NCBI GenBank assembly: GCA_036245525.1
Contig: BTPG01000003.1
Span: forward strand, 142,603,859-142,667,858
Source of the DNA: Semisulcospira habei
Taxonomy: Eukaryota; Mollusca; Gastropoda; Semisulcospiridae
Direction of reading: 5' to 3'
Length of the DNA: 64,000 nucleotides
Positions 27,844-44,440 of this stretch are shown one piece after another. Within the stretch, counting starts at the first letter, position 1, and every line of letters starts with the position of its first letter. The notes beneath the pieces were generated by a model that was not told the origin of the DNA, did no database searches, and saw only the letters and a list, made by a program, of their open reading frames with translations. The position numbers were made by a program, and so were the translations under genes.

Positions 27844-27899
27844 CCAAGAGGCATAGATCCTCATGTGCCGGGAGGGTGCATAAACATCTATGCCTCTTT
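27844..27899. repeat. Palindromic MITE, family 1, shortened
   Basis: CCAAGAGGCATAGATCCTCA and ACATCTATGCCTCTT, with a degenerate centre. Confidence 0.75.
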
Positions 27900-28890
27900 A
27901 GGATGTTTGGAGCGCGCGCATGCACTCACGCACACGCACACACAAACACACACATCGACGCACTTTCCGAAAAGCATGCAGGTGTACTTAGTATGGCATG
28001 TAGCTAGGTAAAGTCAACCTGATTTCACACAAATTATAGCAAGTCTGAAATTGTACCGTGAAATTCTAGTTTTGTCATCATTTTATTTTAGGATAAGTGC
28101 TATAATAAGTAGCGTGGTGTCTGGAGTATTCAAGGAGGGGGTTTCCCCTATAATGGGGGGGGGGGAGGGGGTGGGGTGGGGGGAGACAAGTCGTCTCTCG
28201 AAGGATTCGAGAGTAGTCCACCAGTATAGGTCCCCACTTTGACACTCAACTCTCACTTGTGGCTCCACGTAGCTGCAGCATGCACAGCGGCCACACCACG
28301 GGCAACAGCTTCGATTGGCTGGCTAAACCAAGTGAGGGGAAACCGGGGGTCTCAAACCCTTGGTGAGGCAGAACTTGCTCGTTCTAACATGCAAAGTCTG
28401 TCACCGGCCGACTGGGCGGGGTTCAATGGCCAAGAGGGCGGGTCAGTAGTACACTGTGGAGTGCAATAAGGCATGTCAGAGCACAGAAGAAGACATGGCA
28501 ATCCACTGCAGCCAAGGAAGTTACCAGTTGTAACGTCTCATCGTGCCACTGGATTCTGATTTCTGCGGCCGAGAGGGTGGGTTGCTCCAGCGCAACAGCT
28601 TCTCCACCAAAATCTAATTCACGCCCAGGTTTTGTGCATGGATCTTTATCTTCACCAAATCTGCTTCTTCATTTTCTTTTTTCTTCTTCCTCCTCCAGAA
28701 GCCCTGCGGCGATGGGGAACGGGCGAACCGAAAGGTAGAGGTTACTACTGGGAGTCGTAGCTCCGAACCTGCACGTAGGCGGCCTGTGGACAAGTGGTCG
28801 CTCTTCCCTGTACCAGGGGCAGCAGGGAAGTTCGGCAGCGTCCCAGGCGACTGAGCAGCCCTCTTCAGGACAGCACTGCTCACCCTAGTA
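27900..28890. other. Repeat-derived non-coding DNA
   Basis: Contains a G-rich run (28157-28190) and, from about 28240 to 28890, GC-rich sequence abutting the 3' side of the decayed LINE, so part is probably LINE untranslated sequence. No gene supported. Confidence 0.4.
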
Positions 28891-28899
28891 AGGGAGGGA

Positions 28900-30920
28900 A
28901 CTAGAATCTATTTATTCTATCTATATCCCGTAGTCTTGCCGAGCGTTGGGGCACCACTGATGACTTGGCAACCAGCTCCCTCCATTCCTCTCTGTTCTCT
29001 GCCATTCTCAGCGTATCGCCCAGCTTCAGTCCTGTCCACTCTGAGATATTGTCCTCCCATCTTTTCCTCTGTCTTCCTCTCCTTCGTCCACCTTGCACAG
29101 TGCCTTGCATGATTGTTTTGGCAAGCCCTGCTGAACGCGTGACAAGCCCATACCACTTCAGTTCGGGTTTTTTTCACAATGGCTAATAAGTCTTCATAGG
29201 GCCCGATGGCTTGCCTGATTTTGCTTCCCACTTCCTCGTTTGTGATGTGATCTTTTATGAAATGCCAAGCAGCCTTCGAAAACATCTCATTTCAGTGGCT
29301 TGTATCCTCCTTTCAAGGTCTGCTGTGAGGGTCTATGACTCGCAGGCATACAAGAACACTGAGATGACTAAGGAGCGCGTCAGTCTGATCTTGGAGCAGA
29401 GTGTGATGTTTCTGTCCTTCCATATGGTCTTCAATCTTGTCAGTGCTGTTGTTGTCTGCGCAATCCTGGACAGTATTTCTGGTTTTGATCCCTCATCTGT
29501 CACAATGGCTCCTAAGTATTTGAATTTCTTAACTGTTTCCAGTTTTTTGGCCTCCAACCATGATTTCAGTGTGAATGCCACTGGCGTTATTGGTCACCAG
29601 TTTGGTCTTCTCTGCACTGATTTCCATCCCATACGCAATGGCTGTACTATCCAGCTTTTCCACCAGCTGAGCTAGCTCCTTCTCTGTTCCTGCAAGACCA
29701 TCAATGTCGTCCGCAAAGCGCAAGTTCGTGATTGTTCTGCCTCAAATACTGACAGTTCCTTGTTGATCTTTCAGAGCGTCCGTCATGATTCTTTCCAGGA
29801 AGATGTTGAAAAGAGTAGGTGAGAGCAGGCAGCCTTGTCTGACTCCAACTGTAGTCCTAAACCAGTTTCCTATTTTGCGGCTGCAGTAGACTGCGCTAGT
29901 GGCCTTGTTGTAAAGGTTTGCTATGACTTTGATCAGGTTGGCATTGATGTTGTATAGCTTCATGGTGGACCAAAGGGCTGCATGCCACACCCTGTCAAAT
30001 GCTTTCTTAAAATCCACAAAGACATGATAGAGGTCTTGCTGGTGCTGAAGGTACCTCTCACATAGAACTCTCAGGTTGAAGATCTGCTCAGTTGTGCTGC
30101 GCCCTGGTCTGAAGCCTGCCTGTTCCTCAGCTATGATTTCCTCTGCCTGTGGCGTCAGCCTGTTTAGTAGGATCTTTAACATGACTTTGCTTGAGTGGCA
30201 TATAAGACTGATCGTGCGATAATTCTGGCATTGATGTAAGTTGCCTTTTTTGGGGATAGTTATTATAAGTGATTGGGTCCATGTTGTGGGCCAATCCCCT
30301 GACTGCCAGATCTTATTGCAGATTGTTAGTAAGGCGCTTATCATGTCTTCTCCCCCTTCTTGGACTAGCTCTGCAGGGATGTTGTCTGCTCCTGCTGCCT
30401 TCCCTTTTTTTCAGCGACTTCACTGCAACCTCCACTTCTTCTCGGAGGATGGGATAGTTGCCATTGTTGGTCACGGGTGGGTTGACAAGTATGCCTCAGT
30501 ACCCTGCAGCTCGGTGGTTGTACAAATCTGAGCAGTACTCTGTCCATCTCTTCAGTATGTCTTGGTCTTCCGTAAGACAGTTCCCTTCACTATCTTCAAT
30601 GATCGAGGAGCGTCCTTGTTTTACACTGGTCAGGTCTTTCACCAGCTGGTTTGCTTTCTTGCTATTATTTTTGTTCAAATTTTCTTCTACGTGTTTACAC
30701 TGATTTTCAATCCACTTATTCTTTGTCTTTTTCATGCTTTTCTTGCTATCCTGGTTAATTTCCCTGTATTGTTTAGCTCCTTCTACCTCTGATTTCTTTT
30801 TCTTTAATTCTCGACGCTTGTCACATAGAACAAAGATGTCAGCTGTAACCCAAGGTTTTTTTTGCTTGTCGGTGTTTGCCAAGCATCTCACTGGCTGTTT
30901 GGGTTACAGCAGTGTTAAAT
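28900..30920 (-). mobile_element. Decayed LINE, ORF2 reverse transcriptase
   Basis: Minus-strand fragments read in order: linker (30891-30496), RT fingers and palm with QAGFRPGRSTTEQIF and FKKAFDRVWH (30344-29742), the catalytic FADD box (near 29715), and the C-terminal region with RRRGRQRKRW (down to about 28905). Lesions include an in-frame TGA at 29742-29744, a frameshift near 29560 and an in-frame TAG near 29333. The endonuclease domain is missing, so the copy is 5'-truncated. It is the same family as the copy at 15206. Confidence 0.88.
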
Positions 30921-31021
30921 GTGTCGATCAGTGTGTCCCACTAGGGAACTAGAAAAGGTGTTCCAAACATTGCCTGCCCTACACCAAAGCGGTCAGCTTA
31001 CCGCGGCTGGCGGTTTAATCA

Positions 31022-34000
31022 TTGTATGCGGTCGAAAAAAAAAAAAAAAAACAAAGAAAGAAACTTATTCTCGGTACGTGGAACGTACGAACCCTGTTGG
31101 ACAGAGATCAGACGCAGAGACCGCACAGAAGAACAGCCCTCATAGCCAGGGAGCTGGCGAGATATAAGCTCGACATTGCGGCTCTTAGTAAAACCAGATT
31201 TGCTGACGAAGGCTCGATCTGTGAACCTGAGGGTGGGTACACCTTCTTCTGGAGGGACAAAGCTGAGAACGAGAACAGGATACACGGAGTTGGCTTCGCC
31301 ATCCGCACCACGCTCCTCCGACAGCTGCCTTCTCTTCCCACCGGCATCAGCGAACGAGTGATGAAGCTCCGTTTCCCCATCTCCCACACCCGACATGTCA
31401 CTATCATCAACGCCAATGCTCCGACACTCACCAAAGCCGATGACGACAAGGAGGCATTCTATGAGAGCCTCGACTCCCTCCTGAAGTCCACTCCTGCAAG
31501 TGACAAACACATCATGCTTGGTGACTTCAATGCTCGAGTTGGGGGCGAATGTGACTGCTTGGAAGGAGCGATGTGCCCACACGGGCTGGGCAAGATGAAC
31601 AGCAATGGCCTGCTGCTGCTGACATTGTGCGCTGAGAATGGATTCGCCATCACCAACACCCTCATCAGGTTGGCTAGTAAGTACAAGACAACATGGATGC
31701 ATCCCAGGTCCAAGCAGTGGCATCTCATAGACTATGTCATTGTCCGCCAGCTGGATACTCGTGATGTCAGAATCACCAGAGCCATGAGAGGAGCGGAGTG
31801 CTGAACCGACCATCGGCTTGTGTGGTCTGTCCTCAACCTGCACATTGCACCAGCACACAGGAAGTGGCCGAAGCTCACCCGATCTTCATTCAACCTGGCC
31901 AAGCTGAAGCGCCCGGACGTCAAGGAAAACTTCCAGTGCCACCTTGATGACCTGCTAACTGCCCATGGACCGTTGACTGGCAACCCAACTGAAATGTGGA
32001 ACCAGTTCAAGGGAATGGTGACGGAGTCTGCCAAACACGTGCGTGGACCCAAGCAGAGGGTAAACCAGGATTGGTTCGATGAGAACAATGGAGATCAACA
32101 AGCTACTGGTGCAAAAGCGCAGTGCCTTCATCGAGTGGCAGAACGACATCAACTCCTTGTCCAAGAAAGACCGCTTCAAACACCTTCAGAGAAAAGCCCA
32201 GAGAGAGCTCCGCAAAATGCAGAACACCTTGTGGTACAGCAAGGCAAAAGAACTTGAACACTTTGCTGAATCCAACAACTCCAAGGAGTGTTTCAGCGCT
32301 ATGAAAGCTGACTACGGCCCTGCCAGAACCAGCACAACCCCTCTCTTTTCTTCCGACGGCTTCACCCTGCTGAAGGACAAAGGCAGCATCACTGAGCGCT
32401 GGAGAGAACACTTCTCAAATCTGCTGAACCTGCCTTCCACTGTCGACCCCGAGGTCCTGGACATGATTCCCCAGAAGCCAACACTGGATGACCTTGACCT
32501 CCCTCCTACCTGGACGAGGTCAAGAAAGCGATCAACCAGACTAGCTCCGGCAAAGCTGCAGGCATGATCGGCATCCCCGCAGAGCTCTTCAAAGCAGCTG
32601 GACCTGAGACCCTTGACCCCTTTCTCAACATTCTGACATGCATCTGGGCAGAGGAGAACATGCCAAAGGAATTTAGAGATGCTACAATCGTCTCCCTGTT
32701 CAAGAACAGGGGCAGCAAAGCAGACTGTGCCAATTACCGAGGGATCTCACTCTTGTCCATTGCTGGCAAAATCCTTGCGAGAGTCATCGTCAACCGCCTG
32801 ATCAGCTTTTTATCTGAGGAAGCACTCTCAGAGGCTCAGTGTGGCTTCAGACCCGGCCGCAGCACAGTTGACATGGTCTTCTCTGTGAGACAGGTCCAGG
32901 AGAAATGCACTGAGCAGCACATGGACCTCTACGCTGATAGATGTGACCAAAGCATTCGACACCTTGAACAGAGAAGCGCTTTGGGTCATCCTCGCAAAAC
33001 TCGGCTGCCCCAGGAAGTTCACCAACATCATCCGCCTCTTCCATGATGGAATGGTAGGAGTTGTCCAGTCAAACGGTGACACATACGCACCCTTCGACAT
33101 TTCCAACGGTGTGAAACAAGGTTGTGTTCTTGCCCCCCTGATGTTCATCCTGTTCTTGACGTGTGTCCTGTCCCATGCAGTACGCGACCTTGAGAAGGGA
33201 GTGTACCTGAAGTACAGACTAGACGGCTCTCTCTTCGACCTCCGTCGACTGAACGCCAGGACCAAGACCATCGAGAGACTGATTCTTGAGGCGCTGTTTG
33301 CCGATGACTGTGCGCTGATGGCGCACACGGAGTCTGACCTCCAGACCATCGTCAACAGGTTCTCGGAAGCCTCTCGACTGTTTGGCCTCACCATCAGTCT
33401 CAACAAGGCCGAGGTCCTGCACCAACCAGTCCCAGCCACAAGAGCCTCCCGCCCAATGTGTATATCGAAGGCACCGAGCTGAAGACTGTTGACCAGTTCA
33501 GATACCTGGGGAGCATCATCTCTTCTGATGGTACTATCGACAAGGAAATCGCAGCTCGCATCAGCAAAGCCCTGGGTCGTCTGCGCACTCGTGTGTTGAA
33601 TAACACAACGTCAAGCGTCAGCAACGTCAAGCTCTCCACCAAGATCAAAGTCTACAAGGCAGTAGTCCTCCCCAGCCTCCTCTACGGCTGTGAGTCATGG
33701 ACGCTGTACAGAAAGCACCTCAAGCAGCTTGAACGTTTCCACGTGAGATCCCTGCGCTCACTCATGGACATCAAATGGCAAGACAAGGTGACAGACCTGG
33801 AAGTCCTGGACAATGCTGGCTTAGTGAGTGTTGAAGCCTTGATCTTAGATACACAACTTCGCTGGACAGGCCATGTCATACGCATGGATGATTCTCGCAT
33901 GCCACGCTAACTCATGTATGGTGCACTCTCAAAAGGCCACAGGAAGCAAGGACGGCCAAAGAAACGCTTAAAAGACTGCATAAAAGACAGCCTCAAGTAC

Positions 34001-34300
34001 TGCGTCTTTCCGGTAAAGGGACTTAAAGCACAAGCACAAGACAGATCTGGCTGGCGTGCCGCCACCAGGAAAGCCTGCACGCTCTTTGAACACAATCGGC
34101 GCGAACGGATCACCAGTGCCAGAGCTCGCAGAAAGACAGCGTCGACTCTCCCCACAGCTACGTTCCAGTGCCCCTATTGCCCATGCAGGTGTGGCTCCAG
34201 GATTGGCTTGGCCAACCACACCCGCACCCACAAATAGAAGTCATGCACAATGACGACATCATCGGTTTTCGATGGTCTACCCATTATTATTATTATTAGG
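31022..34300 (+). mobile_element. Decayed near-full-length LINE, endonuclease plus RT plus C2H2 tail
   Basis: The APE-type endonuclease begins with LGTWNVRTLLD (about 31060) and continues through LGDFNARVGG (31515). A TGA at 31802-31804 interrupts the frame. RT fragments follow in shifting frames (32079-33910) with GFRPGRSTVDMVFSVRQ and FADDCALM (near 33300), then a TAA at 33908-33910. The C-terminus (34168-34237) carries a C2H2 finger of form CX2C-X12-HX3H. The tail is (ATT)n at about 34281-34299. At least two nonsense changes and four frameshifts make it dead. It lies head to head with the preceding LINE. Confidence 0.9.
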
Positions 34301-34529
34301 ATACGTTGTTTTGAACTTTCTGTTCTTTTTAGATTCATTGCGATGTGCATTCCAATCACTTTCGACTGGCACTTTCTGCCTGCACTAAAGTAACAAGAAA
34401 GGCAAAGCCCTTATGGCTCACGTGTATGTCCGATCTACATATGTGACTTTTGTGACAAAAAGTAAAGGGATGGCTTCTGTACCAGCAAATCCACGTTTTC
34501 TCAAAGTTTAATCAGTTTTCACACATCTG

Positions 34530-35390
34530 TTAAACACCCGCGACCCTTGATCTTTGCGATGAGTGGACTAAGTTAGAATACATAGGAAGGTCGTATCGTC
34601 ATCAGCTACCTTTGTGCCAAATCTTATTGAAAAGTTTGCAAAACTGTTGACAATAACTACAATTCTATCAAAAATTGGCATTATACACACATTTCCCGAC
34701 CTCTTGTGACCCTTTTCCTTTCCGAGGGCTCATCCAAATTAGTATGCATAGATAGGTCTTAACATCAGGTATCTTTGTAGCAAGTTTGGGTTTGCAGTTG
34801 TGAATAATATTTTCTGAAAAATAAACTTCTTTTGTCAAAATATGGCTATTTGAACCTATTTCCTGAGCTCTTGTGACCCTCGACCTTTTCGAGGGCTCAT
34901 CCAAATTAGTATGCATAGATAGGTTTTACCATCAGGTATCTCAGTAGCAAGTTTCGGTTTAAAGTTGTAAATAACATTTGAGTAAAAAAAAAAAAAAAAA
35001 AAACATCTTTTGTCAAAATATGGCTAATTTTGACCTATTTCCTAAGCTCTTGTGACCCTTGACCTTTCCGAGGGATCAACCAAAATAGTATGCAGAGAAA
35101 GGCCTTCCCATCAGGTATCTTTGTACCAAGTTTGGGTTTGAAGTTGTGAATAGTATTTGAGAAAAGATACATTATGTCAAAATATAGCTATTTTTGACAT
35201 ATTTCCTGATCCCCTGTGACCTTGACCCCCTTGAGAGGTAACTCGAATTGGTATTTTTAAAAAGGTCTTGCTACAAAGTATCCTTAGGCCAAGTTTGAAG
35301 ACTATGGCTTGAATAGTCTCCGAGAAAATGCCAACTTTAAAGTTTTCATTGTATCAGCGCTTAGAGCTAATTTTAGAATAAGCGCTTAAC
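34530..35390. repeat. Degenerate ~165-bp tandem repeat
   Basis: About five copies of a unit containing CTCTTGTGACCC, CCAAATTAGTATGCATAGA, CATCAGGTATCTTTGTA and TGTCAAAATATGGCTA. CTCTTGTGAC anchors lie at 34701, 34868 and 35047, with a variant at 35211. The array ends near (TTA)n and GGACGGACGACGGACGG, a combination common at the ends of mollusc dispersed repeats (recollection, not verified). Confidence 0.75.
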
Positions 35391-35403
35391 AAATCTCCTT
35401 TGT

Positions 35404-35405
35404 TA

Positions 35406-35461
<56 letters not shown>

Positions 35462-35575
35462 GTTACCACAGACAATGGCGGACGGACGACGGACGGACGC
35501 CCACTGGCCCAGAACATAGACTCACTTTTGCTTCGCTCGTAATCAACAACAACAACAACAACAACAACAACAAAA
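35404..35575. repeat. (TTA)n and (CAA)n microsatellites
   Basis: (TTA)n at 35404-35462 and (CAA)n at about 35543-35573 around a GACGGACGG stretch. Confidence 0.9.
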
Positions 35576-36650
35576 ACACGTTTTACCGGTGCTTGTAAAA
35601 ACGTGCTGCATGAGCGTTTCTATGGGCCGCTTCACGACACTAATTTAACAATAAACCAGTAATCACGCCACACTAATAACGCTGAATATAGGAGTGGAAC
35701 CACACGCCGCAAATCCTAGGTACTCTCTAAATAACACTGATGGAGACATTTGTGCGTTCCCCTTGTATACCTTCAATTAACTATGGCGTACTTTTGGCAA
35801 TATACGTGAACTATCTGACATCTGACATATGAGGAACCTTGAAACTAATGATAATTTGCTGTTCACTTCGTGTATTTAGTCCATTTCAAGCTTTTTATGC
35901 TCGTGAAAAAGTGCGTAATCAGGTACGTCACACATTGCATTCTAAAAGTCTTTCAAGACTGAGTTATTGATATGATGTATGATAATGAAGTTTAACGTGG
36001 GCACGTGCACGTATTTTGACGTAAGTGATATGACTGATCTCATTCGTAACTTTTTTTTTCCAAATTCATTTAATAAGGTCGAAGTACTCACATGCACTGT
36101 GATTTCAAATCCATGAAAATGCTTTAGGAATGACTTCTTTACGTTCCTCAGGGTCCCAGCCCTTCACTAGACGCAATGTCTACCCTGCCCAAGCTATCCT
36201 AACATTCGTTATTATCGTTTGATGTACGTCAGTATGTTATTGTGTTTTGACAAGATAGCCTCTCTTGCCTGCTTCCTTAAAACCAATTGTATGTTTGAAT
36301 AGTTACAAACAGCCACGGATTTGGAAAGGCCAGTTATTTTTGCACCGAACATTCAAACCGGCTGAGACTGACCTGCGGATCTTGATTATTTACCGTCACT
36401 CAAAATGTAGCCTCATGCCATAACATGTGTTCTTCAAAATATTGTTACGGTCATTTGTACTGAGATTAATAAGACCCATGCAGTTTATCAAATGACATTT
36501 TCTTTAGTATTGTCATCGTTCTGGTAATGATTTCTGCACCCATTATTGAACAGCCAAGCTCTCTTTATCACACAACGTGGCAACACTTTGACTGGGCATG
36601 CATGTTTTTGAATGGAAAACTTTCAGAATCCTATCTGGTCGCTGTTAGCG
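35576..36650. other. Stretch without supported genes
   Basis: AT-rich unique sequence, a poly-T run near 36050, no convincing exon or repeat. Confidence 0.4.
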
Positions 36651-36654
36651 AAAA

Positions 36655-36830
36655 CGGGGAACTGGGTGGCTAGTGTGTCTCGTCCTATAGATCGGGGGTT
36701 TGAATCCAGCTAGGGTCCAAATTTGTTCAGACCATATTCGGTGTCTTCTCTTTGAAATCACCTTCGTGGTTGACAAAAGACGTTAAGACCTGAACATTTA
36801 AATTTTGTGTTAGCGAAAAGTGTTCTGGTT
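36655..36830 (+). repeat. tRNA-like SINE candidate
   Basis: A box-A-like CTGGGTGGCTAGTG (near 36662) and a box-B-like GGGTTTGAATCC (near 36704) are spaced as in a tRNA, followed by a non-tRNA tail. The acceptor-stem pairing is poor, so this is a tRNA-derived SINE rather than a tRNA gene. Confidence 0.4.
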
Positions 36831-37109
36831 TGCTGCTGTCTAACAGCCATACCTAGACTCATGAAGTCGGACTGCGTTATTCGCGTGTGCGTTATAGAGG
36901 TGCTGTGTTTATATAGGTGTCAAGAGACAAGAAAAAAATCTCTTAAGCAAAGTGTCCTCGGGCTGTAAACCAAAGGGCCTGCGTAAGGCCGTGCGTGGGC
37001 TAGGGCTGACGTCGGCCAGAGGACGCGATGCTCATCTGGTATTTACTTGGGACACAGAGGCTTATGTACGTAGTATCGAATACGCCATATACTGATGCAG
37101 ACATCGTAC

Positions 37110-37289
37110 CTTTAGTTGTTTGAGACGGTTTCCCTGTTGCGTCAGATGGTGTTATTCCTCCTCCTGCTGAATTTGCTGCTGATGATGATGATGGTGCTGA
37201 TGTTGGTAATGTTGTTGTTGCTGATGGTGCTGGCGTGGTGGAATCTGTCGGCAAGACGGTGGTGGCACTGGAACACACAACCCGGTCTC
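37110..37289 (-). CDS. Ser/Thr/Pro-rich (mucin-like) phase 1-1 exon
   Basis: Minus strand: acceptor TTCTTTGTGGTCAG|GA and donor CTAAAG|GTACGA bound a 180-nt exon, phase 1 at both ends, encoding 60 residues dominated by Thr, Ser, Pro and Ala (for example TTPAPSATTTLPTSAPSSSS) with one Cys near the start. Its phase fits the signal-peptide exon at 48968-49019, although 11.7 kb of LINE and repeat DNA now lie between them. Such sequence is typical of secreted, O-glycosylated linkers. Confidence 0.5.
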
Positions 37290-37299
37290 CTGACCACAA

Positions 37300-37563
37300 A
37301 GAAACAATAATAGAGCATTAGAGGCAAAAAATAATCAACGTTTGGGTTGTTTACAAGGTGGTTCCGTTGTTGTTGTTGTTGCTGTTGTTGTTGTTGTTGC
37401 TGCTGCTGCTACTGCTGATGAAGAAAGAGTCTGTATCAGGATATCGCCAACTTTTCTATGAATTATACACGAAACTTAGATAAAATACAATAAGTTGAAT
37501 TATTTGAGTTGCTTTTTAATAAGGCCTGGGCTTAGTTTAAAAATTGCTATAAAAGGGTGCTCC

Positions 37564-37610
<47 letters not shown>

Positions 37611-38347
37611 TTAAATACAAAAAGTGAACACAGCAAGTATGTTTTAGACTTCTTTCGTAATGCGCTTAGAGGGTGTGTTTAACAGGAATAGACGCCATAT
37701 AATTACATAGTGTGTAGACAATAGGGTTCGAGTCGATTGTGATGTAGGAATGCGGGGTCCACCGAGCATTCCAGCTTCCACCAGATAATATACAAGGTGA
37801 ACATTTTTCTGTTATCCACGAGAGCCCTATTGTCTAATCTGTTTATACCCCGTGCCTCCTTCTACTTACTATTTTTGTGGACTAAAATGTGACCGAAACA
37901 ACCTTCAAAGTGGATACGGCATGTCTACGTATAACGCTTCAAAAATTACAAATGTGCTTCAGATGCCAGCAAACCCGCTGATCATCTCTTATACCAATCC
38001 GATAATTCAGAAGAAAACCATCCTCTAACCTGTTTCTGATTTCCTTCAAATCACTATAGACACTTGTACAAAACTCTTGTGCTTTTGCCCCATGCCGCCG
38101 CTGTTTTCTATTACTGCTGACTTTAAGAAGCCTATGCGTGACGTCAAACTCAAATTTTAAAGTTGAGACGACAAACTTATCTGCTCCATACATTTGTCAT
38201 TCACTTCAGCATGTGCTCATGTTCGGTTGTCGGTGCATTTTTAGTTGCTATGTAAATCAAAGGTTGCTAGGTAGGTCGAACATTAGTTCTCCACCCCAGA
38301 AAATACCATGGTATAAATATCGATTCTTAGATCGGTGTTTAGGTGAT
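37300..38347. other. Stretch with microsatellites, no supported gene
   Basis: (GTT)n and (GCT)n at about 37363-37420 and (TTA)n at 37567-37612. An open minus-strand frame at 37939-38193 lacks splice and homology support. Confidence 0.45.
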
Positions 38348-38443
38348 ACTGAGAATCTCACTCGAGTGGTTTTAAAATCTTATCCTACGAGCGAAAGCGA
38401 GTAGGATAAGTTTTAAAACCACGAGAGTGAGATTCTCAGTTTC
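38348..38443. repeat. Palindromic MITE-like hairpin
   Basis: ACTGAGAATCTCACTCGAGT and its partner ACGAGAGTGAGATTCTCAGT pair through arms of about 42 bp around GAGCGAAAGCGAG. Confidence 0.85.
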
Positions 38444-38807
38444 ATCTTAACACTATGTAAGAATCTATTTCTTACTCATCCTTTTCTTTGCAGTAATCCG
38501 ATGTTAGTTGGTTTTCGACACACGCCTAGCCACAACGAAGCTGCCATCATTTCTTGGCAAAAATCCCGACGTCATTTATTTTGCATGCGGCGTCATTATT
38601 GTGTATGTTAGACAGATGTTCGTACATGAAGATATAATAGCGAATAGATGACGCCAGAGTCACGGCCGTCTCCATAAAATGCCGTCGTTGCACATGAGCT
38701 TAACGTAGGCTAAGTTTTAATATCGCGTGTACGCGAACCTTTGTGATGACCAGACTTTCTACAAGACAATATTGTGCGCACGTGGCCGTTCACGCACCGT
38801 GGCTGTA

Positions 38808-38867
38808 TCACACACGTGTGATACAGCCAATCTGTATCACACGTGCACACGTGTGTGATACAGCTTT
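38808..38867. repeat. Nested palindrome CTGTATCACACGTG
   Basis: Three arms of GCTGTATCACAC(A)CGTG in alternating orientation, able to form alternative hairpins. Confidence 0.75.
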
Positions 38868-39127
38868 TCTCCTCAAAGGCTCAAAGAAGGAGGTGTGTGA
38901 GAAAAATGTATTATCATATCATGCTTTTCGTATATCGAGAGGCGGCTTCTACACAAACGTGATCACAATCGTAAAAGGTTCTCTAAAAGAACTGTTTTCA
39001 TCCAATGCAAAACTTCACTTACAATTGGACTCTTGCAGACAACACTTAACAAGTCAAGTTCTTTTTTTTTTTAAATCCATTTCTTGTTCTTCTTATGAAA
39101 TATAACAATGTTTTTACGTTTCTAAGC

Positions 39128-39984
<857 letters not shown>

Positions 39985-40039
39985 ACAGTTTGTAAGAGAA
40001 GCATTCGCATGCCTAAAACTTTATATATCTCTCTCTCTT

Positions 40040-43419
<3,380 letters not shown>

Positions 43420-44440
43420 AGCCTGTCACCCAGACGCTGCTTTTAGGTGACTCTGTCCTACGCGGTCTGCACGGAAAGCTGATGTCCGTCACTGGCACTG
43501 ACAAGGCACAGGTCGTGTCAGTGTCGGGCCTCGACAGAACCGGCATTCTACAGCGCCTTCATGATGCCGAACCCACGAATACAGTCAGCACAATCGTCAT
43601 ACACGTTGGCATCAACGACTGTAAGCGTGGGTTCGTCATCGGCAAGAAGGGCTGGAAGGATGTGATTTCTGCTGCCAGACGAGTCTTCCCCAAAGCAGAA
43701 ATCTCCATGTCTTCCATCCTGCCCACGAACAACCAGCGTCAGCAGCCAGACCCATGCATCACTGACACCAACCTCTGCCTCAGGGAAATGTGCGCATCCC
43801 TCAAGGTCAAGTTTGTTGACAATGACTACGCCTTCTCTACAAGAACCGGCGAGGTAAAGAGCGGCTGGTTCAGAGACGCCATCCATCCCAACAAGCGGGG
43901 CACCAGTGCTCTCGCTGTCAACATCAAGCGTTCGTACTCTGGCCGCACCTCCAACAACGCAGCCCGGCCAGAACCAAATCACCCAAAGTCTCGCCACCAT
44001 GAACAGCTACCTGGGCACGGTGACACACACGGCAAGTCTGGTGCCAAAGACAAAGAGCCTCAAAGAGACCAACGCTCTCAGCGCCCAGTCAGTTCCAGCC
44101 TTGCACCTCGATTCCGACAGGAGCATACTGTGGAAAAAGACTGCAGTCAAGCCGACTGCACGCCGCTAGTCACCCAACATAGCGGTGGATCAAAGGCCGG
44201 AACTGCTCCGGAACAGAAGTCACAGCGGCCACCCTACGGTTACTCCACACCAACCATGGGCCCCCCCCCCCCCCCCCCATCTTCGTAGCAGACGGCCGAC
44301 CGGTGTACCCGTACTCTAATCCCTCCGTATTTCCATATCCCCCACTACCCCCGCCCCCAGGAGTGCCCCAGCTTAGTGAAAGTGACTGCGCAGCCTTGTT
44401 TTCTCTGCTGCAGAAATTTAGACCACTCACCGGACATTAG
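43420..44440 (+). pseudogene. LINE B ORF1, SGNH/GDSL esterase domain (frameshifted)
   Basis: In the frame open from about 43292 to 44288, block I is LLLGDSVLRG (GDS at 43446-43454), block III is IHVGINDC (about 43600), and block V is DAIHPNKRG (about 43880). These are the catalytic Ser, Gly/Asn and Asp-His blocks of SGNH hydrolases, which are known in CR1 ORF1 proteins. A run of 18 C at 44261-44278 shifts the frame; past it the natural C-terminus (VPQLSESDCAALFSLLQKF) is readable to a TAG at 44438-44440. Two frame breaks thus separate one ancestral ORF1 into pieces. Confidence 0.75.

Noticed and set aside
36655..36740. Possible tRNA gene
   Set aside because: Box A and box B are present but the acceptor and anticodon stems do not pair; better explained as a tRNA-derived SINE.
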